DNA from: Paucidesulfovibrio sp050251775 | GTDB lineage: Bacteria; Desulfobacterota; Desulfovibrionia; Desulfovibrionales; Desulfovibrionaceae | NCBI GenBank assembly: GCA_050251775.1 | Contig: JBFWMD010000021.1 | Coordinates: forward strand, 1 to 51,363 | Direction of reading: 5' to 3' | DNA: 51,363 nucleotides | Part shown: one piece after another, positions 16,241-24,892 of the stretch | How the letters are laid out: the number at the start of each line of letters is the position of its first letter | Numbering within the stretch: position 1 is the first letter of the stretch | Position numbers and translations under genes: made by a program | Notes under the pieces: model-generated | The model's database searches: none | What the model saw: the letters and a program-made list of their open reading frames with translations, nothing else | Told to the model about the DNA's origin: nothing

Positions 16241-16501
16241 ATGGTCCCGGAATCCGGTGAAGGCGGCGACTTGCATGTGCCTGTGCGCACCTGCGTGATC
16301 TGCCGCCGCAAGATGCCCAAACAGGAGCTTCTGCGCCACGTGCGCGACGGCTCGGGGCAATTGAGATGTGATCCTGCCCAGGTTCTGCCCGGGCGTGGGA
16401 TATATGTCTGCTCGGATGAAGCGTGCAGGAAACGGTTTGAAAAATTCGGTCTGCGGAAGCATCCCAAGGGGGGAAAGCAATGGCGGAAACCTACAGAGTG
16501 A
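16241..16501 (+). CDS. ylxR: YlxR-family RNA-binding protein (DUF448)
   Basis: An 86-residue protein with the family motif VRTCVICRRKMPKQELLRHVRD near residue 15 and PGRGIYVCSDEACRKRF near residue 49. YlxR proteins bind RNA, and in some bacteria modulate RNase P. Placement between nusA and infB is the usual one. Its end overlaps the infB start by 22 bases. The start might lie slightly downstream of 16241. Confidence 0.9.
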   Translation: MVPESGEGGDLHVPVRTCVICRRKMPKQELLRHVRDGSGQLRCDPAQVLPGRGIYVCSDEACRKRFEKFGLRKHPKGGKQWRKPTE

Positions 16502-19374
16502 AAGACCTGGCGACCGAGCTCGGCGTCAGCAACAAAGATATTCTCCATCGACTTCGGGAGTTGGACGTTCAGGTCAAGAGCCACATGAGCGCCATTGACG
16601 CCGAAGACGTGGACAAGCTCCGCGCCTCGTTGAAGACCGAAGAAGGTCCGAAGACCGAGGTCGTGCGCCGCGAGGTGCAGCCCGGTGTGATCGTGCGCCG
16701 TCGGCGTCGCAGCCGCGCCCAGGGGCCGGATGAGGCCGGGGATGCCATCGATGCCGAGGACAACGCGTCCGAGGATGCGGAAGCCGAAGAGGAAGTGGAA
16801 GCGGTCGCCCCCGCCACCTCCCGCCCGCAGGAGGATGCGCACGCCGAAGATGACCCCGCACAGGCCGAGACCGAAAAGACTTCGGGGTCCCGCACAGAGC
16901 GCGCTGCTCCGAAAAAGGCCCCCAAGCGCAAACAGGCTCCGGTGGAAGCACCGGTGGCCCGCATCATCTCGCGCCCAGAGGACGAGGTCGAAGTCAAGCC
17001 CGAACCCGAACTGCCCGCCGCCGAAGCTGAATCCGAGCCGGTCGCCCCCCAGGCCGAGCCCGCGCTGGAAGCTTCCGCGCCTGCCGCCGAGACCGAGCCA
17101 AACACGGAACCCCAGCCCGAAACGCGGATCGAATCCCCTGCCGCAAAACAACCCGAAGCACCCCAGGCCGTGGAATCCACCGGGGCTCCCGAGGTTGCCG
17201 AAGCCGGAGAGCAGCCGCAGAAGAAGGGCAAGCCCGGCGAAAAGCAGGCCAAGAAAAAGAAGAAGCGCACCGTGCAGGAACCGCCCACCGTGCGCATCAT
17301 CTCCCGGCCCGACCCCGCCGAGGTGGCGCGTCAGGCCGCGTTGCGCGAAGCGCGCGAGAAGTTCCTTCCGCCCACGCCCGCACCTTCGGCCGAGCCGGAT
17401 CCGAGCGATCCCATTCCTCCGTCCGACGACGCGCCCAAGCGCAAGAAGAAGAAGGACCGTCGCACCGTTGAATTCAAAAAGTTCGACGACGGCCCGCGCG
17501 GCAAGAAGAGCGCGGACGCTCCCGGAGACAGCAATTTCGGAGGTCGCGGCAAACGCAAGAAGGGCCGTCGCCAGCCGGAACCCGTGCTGCCCAAGTCCAC
17601 GCAGCCCCTCAAGGCGGCCAAGCGCAAGCTGCGCGTGGACGACACCGTGCGTCTTTCCGACATGGCCAAGCAGATGGGCGTCAAAGCCCAGGATCTGATC
17701 AAGACCCTCTTTGGCCTGGGCGTAATGGCCACCATCAACCAGTCCCTCGACTTCGACACCGCCGGGGTTCTGGCCGCCGAATTCGGGTACGAGGTGGAGA
17801 ACGTGGCCTTTGACGAGCAGGAATTCCTGCTGCCCGCCGAGGTGGATTCCCCCGAAGAGCTCAAGCCGCGCGCTCCGGTCGTGACCATCATGGGCCACGT
17901 GGACCACGGCAAGACCTCCCTGCTCGACGCCATCCGCAAGACCAACGTCACGGACGGCGAGGCCGGCGGCATCACCCAGCACATCGGCGCATACCACGTC
18001 AAAACCGCGCGGGGCGAGATCGTCTTCCTGGACACTCCGGGCCACGAAGCCTTCACCACCATGCGCAAACGCGGCGCCCAGGTCACGGACATCGTGGTCC
18101 TCGTGGTCGCGGCGGACGACGGCGTCATGGACCAGACCCGCGAGGCCGTGAGCCACGCAAAGGCTGCCCAGGTTCCCATCGTGGTGGCCGTGAACAAGAT
18201 CGACAAGGAAGGCGCCAACCCCGAGCGCGTGATGCGCGAGCTCTCCGACCTCGGCCTCGTGTCCGAGGACTGGGGCGGCGACACCATCTTCGCCAATGTC
18301 TCGGCCAAGAAGCGCATCGGCCTGGACGAACTGCTCGAAATGATCCTCTTGCAGGCCGAGGTGCTCAACCTCAAGGCCAATCCGGACAAGCCCGGACGCG
18401 GCCACGTGGTCGAGGCCAAGCTGGACAAGGGACGCGGCCCCGTGGGCACGGTCCTGATCAAGGAGGGAACCATCCGCCAGGGCGACTCGTTCGTCTGCGG
18501 CATGGTCCACGGCAAGGTCCGCGCCATGTTCACGGACCAGGGCATCAAAATCGAGGAAGCCGGTCCGGCCATCCCCGTGGAGATCCAGGGCTTCGACACC
18601 ATTGCCGAGGCTGGCGACGAATTCGCCGTTGTGGCCGACGACAAGGTCGCCAAGCGCATCGCCTCCACCCGCGCGGGCAAGCACCGCGACAAGGAGCTGG
18701 CGGGCAAGGCCAAGGTCACCCTGGAATCCTTCCTGGCCTCCCGGCCCGAGGACGCGGCCCAGGATCTGAACCTGATCGTCAAGGCCGACGTGCAGGGTTC
18801 CCTGGAAGCCGTGACCGAGGCACTGAACAAGCTCTCCACGGGCGAGGTCAAGGTCCAGGTGCGCCACGGCGGAACGGGCGCCATCACCGAATCCGATATT
18901 CTGCTCGCCTCGGCATCCGATGCCATCATCATCGGCTTCAACGTGCGGCCCGAGGCGCGGCTCAAGGAGATCGCCGAGCAGGAGAAGGTCGAGATCCGCT
19001 TCTACGACATCATCTACAAGCTCACCGGCGAGGTGAAGGACGCCATGAGCGGCATGCTCACGCCCGACACCGTGGAGGACTACCTGGGCCAGGCCGAAGT
19101 GCGCGAGACCTTCTCCGTGCCCAAGATCGGCACGGTGGCGGGCTGCATGGTCGTGGACGGCAAGCTGACCCGCAACGCCAAGGTCCGCCTGCTGCGTGAC
19201 GGCGTGGTCATCTACACCGGTGCGCTCTCCTCGCTGAAGCGCTTCAAGGACGACGCCAAGGAAGTGGTCAAGAACTTCGAGTGCGGAGTGGGCCTGGAGC
19301 GGTACAACGACGTGAAGGTCGGCGACATCATCGAGGCGTTCGAGGAACGCGAGGTCGCCCGAACCATCGACTAG
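16480..19374 (+). CDS. infB: Translation initiation factor IF-2
   Basis: The 964-residue GTPase delivers initiator tRNA to the ribosome. An N-terminal IF2N module covers residues 1-50, then a long Ala/Glu/Pro/Lys linker with low complexity (50-375), a second IF2N-like module (about 385-440), the G domain with GHVDHGKTSL from residue 472, DTPGHEAF and NKIDKEG, then the beta-barrel and C-terminal domains ending VGLERYNDVKVGDIIEAFEEREVARTID. The linker is longer than in E. coli. ATG at 16480 has GGGGGGAAAG upstream, inside ylxR. Confidence 0.97.
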   Translation: MAETYRVKDLATELGVSNKDILHRLRELDVQVKSHMSAIDAEDVDKLRASLKTEEGPKTEVVRREVQPGVIVRRRRRSRAQGPDEAGDAIDAEDNASEDAEAEEEVEAVAPATSRPQEDAHAEDDPAQAETEKTSGSRTERAAPKKAPKRKQAPVEAPVARIISRPEDEVEVKPEPELPAAEAESEPVAPQAEPALEASAPAAETEPNTEPQPETRIESPAAKQPEAPQAVESTGAPEVAEAGEQPQKKGKPGEKQAKKKKKRTVQEPPTVRIISRPDPAEVARQAALREAREKFLPPTPAPSAEPDPSDPIPPSDDAPKRKKKKDRRTVEFKKFDDGPRGKKSADAPGDSNFGGRGKRKKGRRQPEPVLPKSTQPLKAAKRKLRVDDTVRLSDMAKQMGVKAQDLIKTLFGLGVMATINQSLDFDTAGVLAAEFGYEVENVAFDEQEFLLPAEVDSPEELKPRAPVVTIMGHVDHGKTSLLDAIRKTNVTDGEAGGITQHIGAYHVKTARGEIVFLDTPGHEAFTTMRKRGAQVTDIVVLVVAADDGVMDQTREAVSHAKAAQVPIVVAVNKIDKEGANPERVMRELSDLGLVSEDWGGDTIFANVSAKKRIGLDELLEMILLQAEVLNLKANPDKPGRGHVVEAKLDKGRGPVGTVLIKEGTIRQGDSFVCGMVHGKVRAMFTDQGIKIEEAGPAIPVEIQGFDTIAEAGDEFAVVADDKVAKRIASTRAGKHRDKELAGKAKVTLESFLASRPEDAAQDLNLIVKADVQGSLEAVTEALNKLSTGEVKVQVRHGGTGAITESDILLASASDAIIIGFNVRPEARLKEIAEQEKVEIRFYDIIYKLTGEVKDAMSGMLTPDTVEDYLGQAEVRETFSVPKIGTVAGCMVVDGKLTRNAKVRLLRDGVVIYTGALSSLKRFKDDAKEVVKNFECGVGLERYNDVKVGDIIEAFEEREVARTID

Positions 19375-19391
19375 ACATACCGGCAGGGCCG

Positions 19392-19419
19392 CTGGAGGGG
19401 GGCACGGGCTCCCCTCCGG
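19392..19419 (+). terminator. Hairpin after infB (attenuator or partial terminator)
   Basis: CTGGAGGGG (19392-19400) pairs with CCCCTCCGG (19411-19419) around a 10-base loop. The T tract that follows is interrupted (TCCTTCCGATTTTA), so read-through into the next gene is likely. Confidence 0.45.
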
Positions 19420-19521
19420 TCCTTCCGATTTTATCCGCGGCGCGGCCTCCCGCATGGCAACCCTCGCTGCGGGCGGGTGTGAATATTTCAGGAGAGCCGG
19501 TCCCAACGGAGGCTCGAAACG

Positions 19522-19812
19522 ATGATCATCGGCGTTCTCAGCCTGGAGTTTCTGCTGCACGGCAACGACTCCCTCAAGGGCAAGCGCAAGGTCTCCCTGA
19601 GCCTGAAGCAAAAGCTGCGCAACAAGTTCAACGTGGCGGTCGCCGAGGTCGAGGCCCTGGATTCCCACAAGCGGCTGGTGCTCGCCGTGGTCACCCTGGC
19701 CAACGAGACCGCCCGGGTCGAAAGCACCCTGGCCAAGGCCCTGGCCCTGGTCGAGGCCCTCTCCCCGGCGGAACTGGTGCGCTGCGAAACAGAAGTCTTT
19801 TCCGGCGACTGA
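19522..19812 (+). CDS. DUF503 (YlxP-like) protein
   Basis: A 96-residue protein beginning MIIGVLSLEFLLHGNDSLKGKRKVS, the DUF503 signature, with VAVAEVEALDSHKRLVLAVVTLAN in the middle. The family is encoded between infB and rbfA in many bacteria and is thought to be ribosome-associated; its function is unknown. ACGGAGG precedes the ATG. Confidence 0.92.
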   Translation: MIIGVLSLEFLLHGNDSLKGKRKVSLSLKQKLRNKFNVAVAEVEALDSHKRLVLAVVTLANETARVESTLAKALALVEALSPAELVRCETEVFSGD

Positions 19813-19839
19813 CGCCGAAACATACGAGGCGACCAAGCC

Positions 19840-20184
19840 ATGAAAACGTCCTCATCCCGGCGGTCCATCCGCCTTTCCGACCAGATCCAGCAGGAAATCG
19901 GGACCATGCTTCTGGAGGACATCCAGGACCCCCGGCTGGAACTGGTGACCATCAGCGGCGTGCGCATGAACCGCGACCTGAAGATCGCCGAGGTGCTCTA
20001 CACCATGAGCGGCGGCCCGGAACGGGAAGCCGAGGTCCAGACGGGTCTCGAGCATGCGGCGGGATTCCTGCGCTCCCAGCTGGGACGCAGGCTGAAGCTC
20101 AGGTACATTCCCCAACTGCGCTTTGCGCGCGACCAGTTCCTTGAGGACATGATCTATGGAAAGCCCGGTCCGGCAAATAGCTGA
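19840..20184 (+). CDS. rbfA: 30S ribosome-binding factor RbfA
   Basis: The 114-residue factor for late 30S maturation and cold adaptation. The family core is clear: RLSDQIQQEIGTMLLEDIQDPRLELVTISGVRMNRDLKIAEVLYT, then LEHAAGFLRSQLGRRLKLRYIPQLRFARD. The KH-like fold AxG turn is kept (HAAGF). Its 3' end overlaps the next gene by 29 bases. Confidence 0.95.
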   Translation: MKTSSSRRSIRLSDQIQQEIGTMLLEDIQDPRLELVTISGVRMNRDLKIAEVLYTMSGGPEREAEVQTGLEHAAGFLRSQLGRRLKLRYIPQLRFARDQFLEDMIYGKPGPANS

Positions 20185-21124
20185 CATCATCCGCCAGAAC
20201 GACGATTTTCTGGTCGCCGCGCATGTGAACCCGGACGGGGACGCCATTGGCTCCACCGCCGCCCTGGGCTGGATCTTCCGGCTGCTCGGCAAGCGCTTCC
20301 AGCTCTACAACGTTTCCGAGCTGCCCCGCTCCTTTGACTGGGTCCGGCTGCCCGCGCCCCTGCTCAGCGAACTGCCCGCGCCCCTGCCCGCCTGGACCTT
20401 TGTGGTGGACTGCGGAGCCGTGGCCCGCGTGGGCGAGCCGCTCATGGCCACGCTGGTCCCCGAGCGCACTGTGAACATCGACCACCACCTCAGCAATCCC
20501 GGCTTCGGCGCGGTGAACTGGGTGGACAAGGGCTACCCGGCCGTGGGCGTGATGATCGGCGAACTGGCCGAGGAACTGGGCCTGGAACTCTCCGGCCCCC
20601 TGGGCGAGGCCGTGTATCTGGCCGTGGCCACGGACACCGGATTTTTCACCTACGGGAGCACAAAGCCCGAAACCCTGGAGTTGACCGCCAAGCTCTACCG
20701 CCAGGGCATTCAACCCGGCCTGATCAACCCCAAGATCATCAACCAATGGACGCCCCAGCGCCTGAACCTGCTTTCCCAGGTGCTCTCAACCCTGACCATG
20801 CACCTGGACGGGGATATGGGCCTCGTGGTGGCGGATCTGGCAACCCAGGCCCGCACCGGAACCAACGCGGACGACTGCGACGGACTGGTCAACTTCGTGC
20901 GCAGCCTGCGGGGCGTGCGCGTTTCGGCCATCCTGCGCGAGGACGAGCCCGACTACTGGAAGTTCAGCCTGCGTTCCAACGGCGCGGACGACATCCAGGG
21001 CGTGGCCGCGCTTCTGGGCGGCGGCGGGCACAAGAACGCGGCGGGCGGCAATCTTTCCGGCTCCCTGGAAGAGGCCACGGAAATTCTGGTGGACAGCGTG
21101 GCCCAGGTTCTGGGAAAGAAATAA
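20156..21124 (+). CDS. nrnA: DHH-family nanoRNase/pAp phosphatase (NrnA-like)
   Basis: The 322-residue DHH-DHHA1 phosphoesterase degrades short RNA oligonucleotides and adenosine bisphosphate in characterised relatives. Motifs: HVNPDGDAIGST (residues 24-35), VDCG near 85, NIDHH near 107 (the DHH motif), and the DHHA1 motif GGGGHKNAAGG near 290. The start ATG at 20156 lies inside rbfA. The gene ends 2 bases before the truB start, so rbfA-nrnA-truB are translated together. Confidence 0.9.
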   Translation: MESPVRQIADIIRQNDDFLVAAHVNPDGDAIGSTAALGWIFRLLGKRFQLYNVSELPRSFDWVRLPAPLLSELPAPLPAWTFVVDCGAVARVGEPLMATLVPERTVNIDHHLSNPGFGAVNWVDKGYPAVGVMIGELAEELGLELSGPLGEAVYLAVATDTGFFTYGSTKPETLELTAKLYRQGIQPGLINPKIINQWTPQRLNLLSQVLSTLTMHLDGDMGLVVADLATQARTGTNADDCDGLVNFVRSLRGVRVSAILREDEPDYWKFSLRSNGADDIQGVAALLGGGGHKNAAGGNLSGSLEEATEILVDSVAQVLGKK

Positions 21125-21126
21125 CC

Positions 21127-22059
21127 ATGGGCAGGAAACCCAAATGCGATCCACGCCAGCTCGACGGCCTGCTCGTGCTGGACAAGCCCTCGGGGCCGAC
21201 CTCGGCGGGCTGTCTCACGGATATCAAGTACAAGCTGGGCCAGTTCAAGATCGGCCATGCCGGAACCCTGGACCCGCTGGCCAGCGGCGTGCTGCTCGTG
21301 CTGCTCGGCCAGGGAACCAAGCTGGCGCCCTACCTGAGCGAGGATTCCAAAACCTATCTCGGGGAGATGCGCCTGGGAATCACCACCGACACCTACGACA
21401 TTCAAGGAGAAATCCTTGAGGAACGTGCGGTGGACGTAAGTCCGGAAGAAGTCCGCGCGGCGGTTTGCGCCTGGCGGGACTTGACAGAACAGGATGTTCC
21501 CGCCTATTCGGCGGCTAAACATAATGGCAAGCCGCTTTACTCACTCGCGCGTGCGGGGGAGGAGGTCCCGGTGAAAACCAAGCCGGTGACCATTTTTGCG
21601 GCGGAATTGCTGGATGTCGCCCTTCCCGTGGCGAAATTCCGCGTCCGGTGCTCGACGGGCACTTATGTACGCTCCCTGGTCCACAGCTTGGGGATGCGAT
21701 TGGGATGCGGAGCGGCGCTCACAAGCCTGATCCGGGAAGAGAGCCGTCCATTCGGGCTCGACCAGGCGCACAGCCTGGAAAAGGTCCTGAGCGAACCGGA
21801 GCGTTTCGGCGAGAAGGTCATTCCCCTGGCCGACACGCTCCCCCACTGGGCCAAGTACCGACTGACCGAAGCCCTCGCGGCCCTGGTCAGAAACGGGACC
21901 TGGCTTCCTGTGGTTGATGCCCCCGGGAAGCTGCTTTCCGGGACCCCGGGCCAGAAGGCCATGCTGCTCGCCCCCGAAGGCGAACCGCTGGCACTGGTCG
22001 AGGCGACGCTCAAGGATGGGGAACCCAAATGGTCGATTCTCCGGGGACTTTGGGCCTGA
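21127..22059 (+). CDS. truB: tRNA pseudouridine-55 synthase TruB
   Basis: The 310-residue enzyme makes pseudouridine 55 in the T loop of tRNAs. Motif I is GLLVLDKPSGPTS (near residue 14), and the catalytic Asp is in HAGTLDPLASGVLLVLLGQGTK (near residue 46). YSAAKHNGKPLYSLAR and TGTYVRSLVHSLG follow. The central part, from about 21420 to 21660, uses fewer C-ending codons than its surroundings. It starts 2 bases after the nrnA stop; longer upstream frames overlap nrnA and are not real. Confidence 0.96.
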   Translation: MGRKPKCDPRQLDGLLVLDKPSGPTSAGCLTDIKYKLGQFKIGHAGTLDPLASGVLLVLLGQGTKLAPYLSEDSKTYLGEMRLGITTDTYDIQGEILEERAVDVSPEEVRAAVCAWRDLTEQDVPAYSAAKHNGKPLYSLARAGEEVPVKTKPVTIFAAELLDVALPVAKFRVRCSTGTYVRSLVHSLGMRLGCGAALTSLIREESRPFGLDQAHSLEKVLSEPERFGEKVIPLADTLPHWAKYRLTEALAALVRNGTWLPVVDAPGKLLSGTPGQKAMLLAPEGEPLALVEATLKDGEPKWSILRGLWA

Positions 22060-22117
22060 CGCCATTCGGCGCGGGCGGCGACGGAAGCAAGTCACTTCAA
22101 GACAGGAGGTAATTGCT

Positions 22118-22387
22118 GTGGTACTGGATACTCAGGACAAGTACAAGATCATTGAGGATTACAAGCGTCACGAGGGAGACACCGGTTCTCCCGAGGTTCA
22201 GGTCGCCCTGCTCACCGAGCGGATCAACTACCTGACCGAGCACTTCAAGACGCACAAAAAGGACTTCCATTCCCGCACGGGTCTGCTCAAGCTCGTGGGC
22301 CAGCGCCGCAAGCTCTTGAACTACCTCAAGAACAAGGACATCCAGCGCTACCGCGACCTGATCCAGCGCCTGGGTCTGCGCAAGTAA
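22118..22387 (+). CDS. rpsO: 30S ribosomal protein S15
   Basis: An 89-residue S15 of standard length and sequence (KIIEDYKRHEGDTGSPEVQVALLTERINYLTEHFKTHKKDFHSR and QRRKLLNYLKNKDIQRYRDLIQRLGLRK). The start is GTG at 22118, with ACAGGAGG upstream. rpsO-pnp is the usual arrangement in proteobacteria. Confidence 0.97.
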   Translation: MVLDTQDKYKIIEDYKRHEGDTGSPEVQVALLTERINYLTEHFKTHKKDFHSRTGLLKLVGQRRKLLNYLKNKDIQRYRDLIQRLGLRK

Positions 22388-22388
22388 C

Positions 22389-22435
22389 AGAGACAGCGTC
22401 TCTTGCGGGGGAGGGAACACCGTGTTCCCTCCCCC
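22389..22435 (+). promoter_or_regulatory. Paired hairpins in the rpsO-pnp leader
   Basis: A first hairpin is AGAGAC-AGC-GTCTCT (22389-22403). A second has a 13-bp perfect stem: GGGGGAGGGAACA (22407-22419), loop CCG, TGTTCCCTCCCCC (22423-22435). No T tract follows, so this is more likely an RNase III or processing structure than a terminator. In E. coli the pnp leader is cut by RNase III and controlled by PNPase itself; the same here is inferred. A third small hairpin, GGCGGT-TCA-ACCGCC, precedes the pnp ribosome binding site. Confidence 0.55.
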
Positions 22436-22568
22436 GACATACGTTCGACCTGTTCCGGGAGGCATTTTAGTTGGCTGCGGAAAGCGTTTCTGTCCACGGA
22501 CAGGAGCTCTTCCCCAAGCCGGCTACAGCTCCCGGACCAGGCGGTTCAACCGCCAAAAAGGAGGAGCC

Positions 22569-24815
22569 ATGCTCAAACCTTTCGACAAGACATCCCTGAC
22601 CACCAAGGTCGGCAACGTGGAAATCACTCTGGAAACGGGCAAACTGGCCAACCAGGCCAGTGGCGCTGTCTGGATCCAGTCCGGCAATACCGTGGTGCTC
22701 GTCACCGCCGTGAACCAGCCCCTGGCCGAGGATCGCGGCTTCTTCCCCCTGACCTGCAACTATCAGGAAATGCTCTACGCCGCCGGCCGCGTGCCGGGCA
22801 ACTACTTCCGCCGCGAAGTGGGCCGTCCGTCCGAGCGCGAGACCCTGGTCTCCCGGCTCATCGACCGCCCCATCCGCCCGCTCTTCCAGAAGGGCTTCCG
22901 CGACGAGGTCCAGATCATCGCCACGGTCCTTTCCGCAGGCAAGAGCACCAACCCGGACGTGCTCGCCCTGACCGGCGCGTCCGCCGCGCTGATGCTCTCC
23001 CCCATGCCCTTCCTGGGCCCCGTGGTGGGAACCCGCGTGGGCTACGTTGACAACAAGTTCGTACTCTTCCCGACCTATCAGGGCATGGAGGACTCCACGG
23101 ACCTGAACCTCGTCTTCGCGGCCACCCGCGACGCCGTGGTCATGGTCGAGGGCGGCGCGCGCTTCCTGCCGGAAACGCTCATCGCCGACGCCCTGGAATG
23201 GGGCCACGAGCAGATCCAGCCCCTCTTCGACCTCCAGGACGAGCTGCGCTCCCTGGTGGGCAAGCCCAAGATCGAGGCCGTGGCTCCGGTGGAGGACGAG
23301 GAAGTGGCCTCCTTTGTGGAGGAACTCGTCTCCGACGAATTCAAGACCGCGCTGACCACGCCTGAGAAGATGGCCCGCAAGGCCGCCAAGGAACAGGTCA
23401 AGGAAAAAGTCAAGCTGGCCGCCGCCGAAAAATGGGCCGAAGATCCCGAGAAACTCAAGCTGCTCGGCGACGCCATGGGCAAGCTGGAGAAGAAGATCGT
23501 CCGCCGCCGCATCGTGGAGGAAGGCATCCGCATCGATGGTCGCGACCTGACCACGGTCCGCCCCCTGTCCATCGAAGTGGGCCTGCTGCCCATGACCCAC
23601 GGCTCTGCCCTGTTCCGCCGCGGCGAGACCAGCGCCTGCTGCATCGCCACCCTGGGTTCCTCGCGCGATGAACAGCGCATCGAGACCCTCACCGGCGAGA
23701 TCAACAAGAGCTTCATGCTGCATTACAACTTCCCGCCCTACTGCGTGGGCGAAGCGCGGATGCTGCGCGGCCCGAGCCGCCGCGAAGTGGGCCACGGCGC
23801 CCTGGCCGAACGGGCCATCAGCCCGGTGCTGCCCGGCGCGGAATTCCCCTTCACCGTGCGCGTGGTCTCGGAGATCATGGAGTCCAACGGCTCCTCCTCC
23901 ATGGCCTCTGTCTGCGGCGCGACCATGGCCCTCATGGACGCGGGCGTGCCCATCAAGGCCCCGGTGGCCGGCATCGCCATGGGCCTGTGCAAGGAAGGCG
24001 ACCAGTTCTTTGTGCTCACGGACATCCTCGGCGACGAGGACGCCCTGGGCGACATGGACTTCAAGTGCGCGGGAACCAGCGAAGGCGTGACCGCCATTCA
24101 GATGGATATCAAGATCACGGGCATCCCCTCGGACGTGCTGCGCCGCGCCCTCCAGCAGGCCCGCGACGCCCGCCTGCACATCCTCGGCCTGATGGCCGAG
24201 TGCCTGGAGACCCCGCGTTCCGAGCTTTCCGCCTACGCCCCGCAGATGTGCGAGCTGACCATCAACCCGGAGAAGATCCGCTCCGTGATCGGACCCGGCG
24301 GCAAGAACATCAAGGCCATCACCGCCGAAACCCAGGCCGACATCGACATCGAGGACTCCGGTCGGGTCATGATCTTCGCGCCCAACCAGGAATCCCTGGA
24401 AAAGGCCAAGGAGATGGTCCTCTACTACGACCAGACCCCGGTTCCGGGCCGCAACTACGTGGGCACGGTGCGCAAGATTCTTGAGGTCGGCGCCCTGGTG
24501 GAAATCCTGCCCGGCGCGGAAGGCATGCTCCACGTCTCCCAGATCGACATGGAGCGCGTCGAAAACGTGGCCGACTTCCTCCAGCTTGGCCAGGAAGTGA
24601 CCGTCAAGGTCATCTCTCTGGAGCCGGGCGGACGCATCCGCCTCTCCCGCAAGGCCTGGCTCATGGAGCAGGCCGGCCAGGAGGTCAACCTGGACGACTT
24701 CAAGCGCCCCGCCGGCAGCGGTGATCGCCGTCCTGGCGGTCGCGACGGAGGCCGTGACGGCGGGCGTGACGGCGGTCGTGGACGCGATCGCGACGGCGGA
24801 CGCGGCAGACGCTAG
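22569..24815 (+). CDS. pnp: Polyribonucleotide nucleotidyltransferase (PNPase)
   Basis: The 748-residue phosphorolytic 3'-5' exoribonuclease. Two RNase PH domains (about 5-225 and 315-545) flank an alpha-helical linker; FRRGETSA, SSMASVCGATMALMDAGVPIKAPVAGIAMGL and DILGDEDALGDMDFKCAGT hold the active site. KH (IGPGGKNIKAIT near 575) and S1 (GRNYVGTVRKILEVGALVEILPGAEGMLH) domains follow. The C-terminus is a Gly/Arg/Asp-rich tail with GGRD repeats, probably a disordered RNA-binding extension. ATG at 22569 follows AAGGAGGAGCC. Confidence 0.97.
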   Translation: MLKPFDKTSLTTKVGNVEITLETGKLANQASGAVWIQSGNTVVLVTAVNQPLAEDRGFFPLTCNYQEMLYAAGRVPGNYFRREVGRPSERETLVSRLIDRPIRPLFQKGFRDEVQIIATVLSAGKSTNPDVLALTGASAALMLSPMPFLGPVVGTRVGYVDNKFVLFPTYQGMEDSTDLNLVFAATRDAVVMVEGGARFLPETLIADALEWGHEQIQPLFDLQDELRSLVGKPKIEAVAPVEDEEVASFVEELVSDEFKTALTTPEKMARKAAKEQVKEKVKLAAAEKWAEDPEKLKLLGDAMGKLEKKIVRRRIVEEGIRIDGRDLTTVRPLSIEVGLLPMTHGSALFRRGETSACCIATLGSSRDEQRIETLTGEINKSFMLHYNFPPYCVGEARMLRGPSRREVGHGALAERAISPVLPGAEFPFTVRVVSEIMESNGSSSMASVCGATMALMDAGVPIKAPVAGIAMGLCKEGDQFFVLTDILGDEDALGDMDFKCAGTSEGVTAIQMDIKITGIPSDVLRRALQQARDARLHILGLMAECLETPRSELSAYAPQMCELTINPEKIRSVIGPGGKNIKAITAETQADIDIEDSGRVMIFAPNQESLEKAKEMVLYYDQTPVPGRNYVGTVRKILEVGALVEILPGAEGMLHVSQIDMERVENVADFLQLGQEVTVKVISLEPGGRIRLSRKAWLMEQAGQEVNLDDFKRPAGSGDRRPGGRDGGRDGGRDGGRGRDRDGGRGRR
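24735..24770 (+). repeat. Tandem 12-base repeats in the pnp tail
   Basis: Three in-frame 12-base units encode GGRD, GGRD, GGRD and continue into GGRGRDRDGGRGRR. The third bases differ between units, so the repeat is conserved more at protein than at DNA level. Confidence 0.7.
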
Positions 24816-24836
24816 ACGCCTTGCGCGAATACAATC

Positions 24837-24867
24837 AAAAAGGGACGGCCAAGCCGTCCCTTTTTTT
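24837..24867. terminator. Bidirectional terminator between pnp and amrB
   Basis: GGGACGGC (24842-24849), loop CAA, GCCGTCCC (24853-24860), flanked by five A residues on the left and seven T residues on the right. It serves pnp on the plus strand and the convergent minus-strand gene. Confidence 0.92.
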
Positions 24868-24892
24868 GTCCGAAAATTTGCCCGACGCCAAG

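Noticed and set aside
15889..19836. 1315-residue open frame on the minus strand across nusA-infB-DUF503
   Set aside because: It is antisense to clear infB and nusA, has biased His/Leu/Gly composition, and arises from high third-position GC.
21481..21520. TTGACA with TATTCG or CATAAT inside truB as a promoter for rpsO
   Set aside because: The -10 is poor and it lies more than 600 bases before rpsO; not supported enough to annotate.
24735..24770. Possible CRISPR-like repeats
   Set aside because: 12-base coding repeats without spacers, in frame with the pnp tail.
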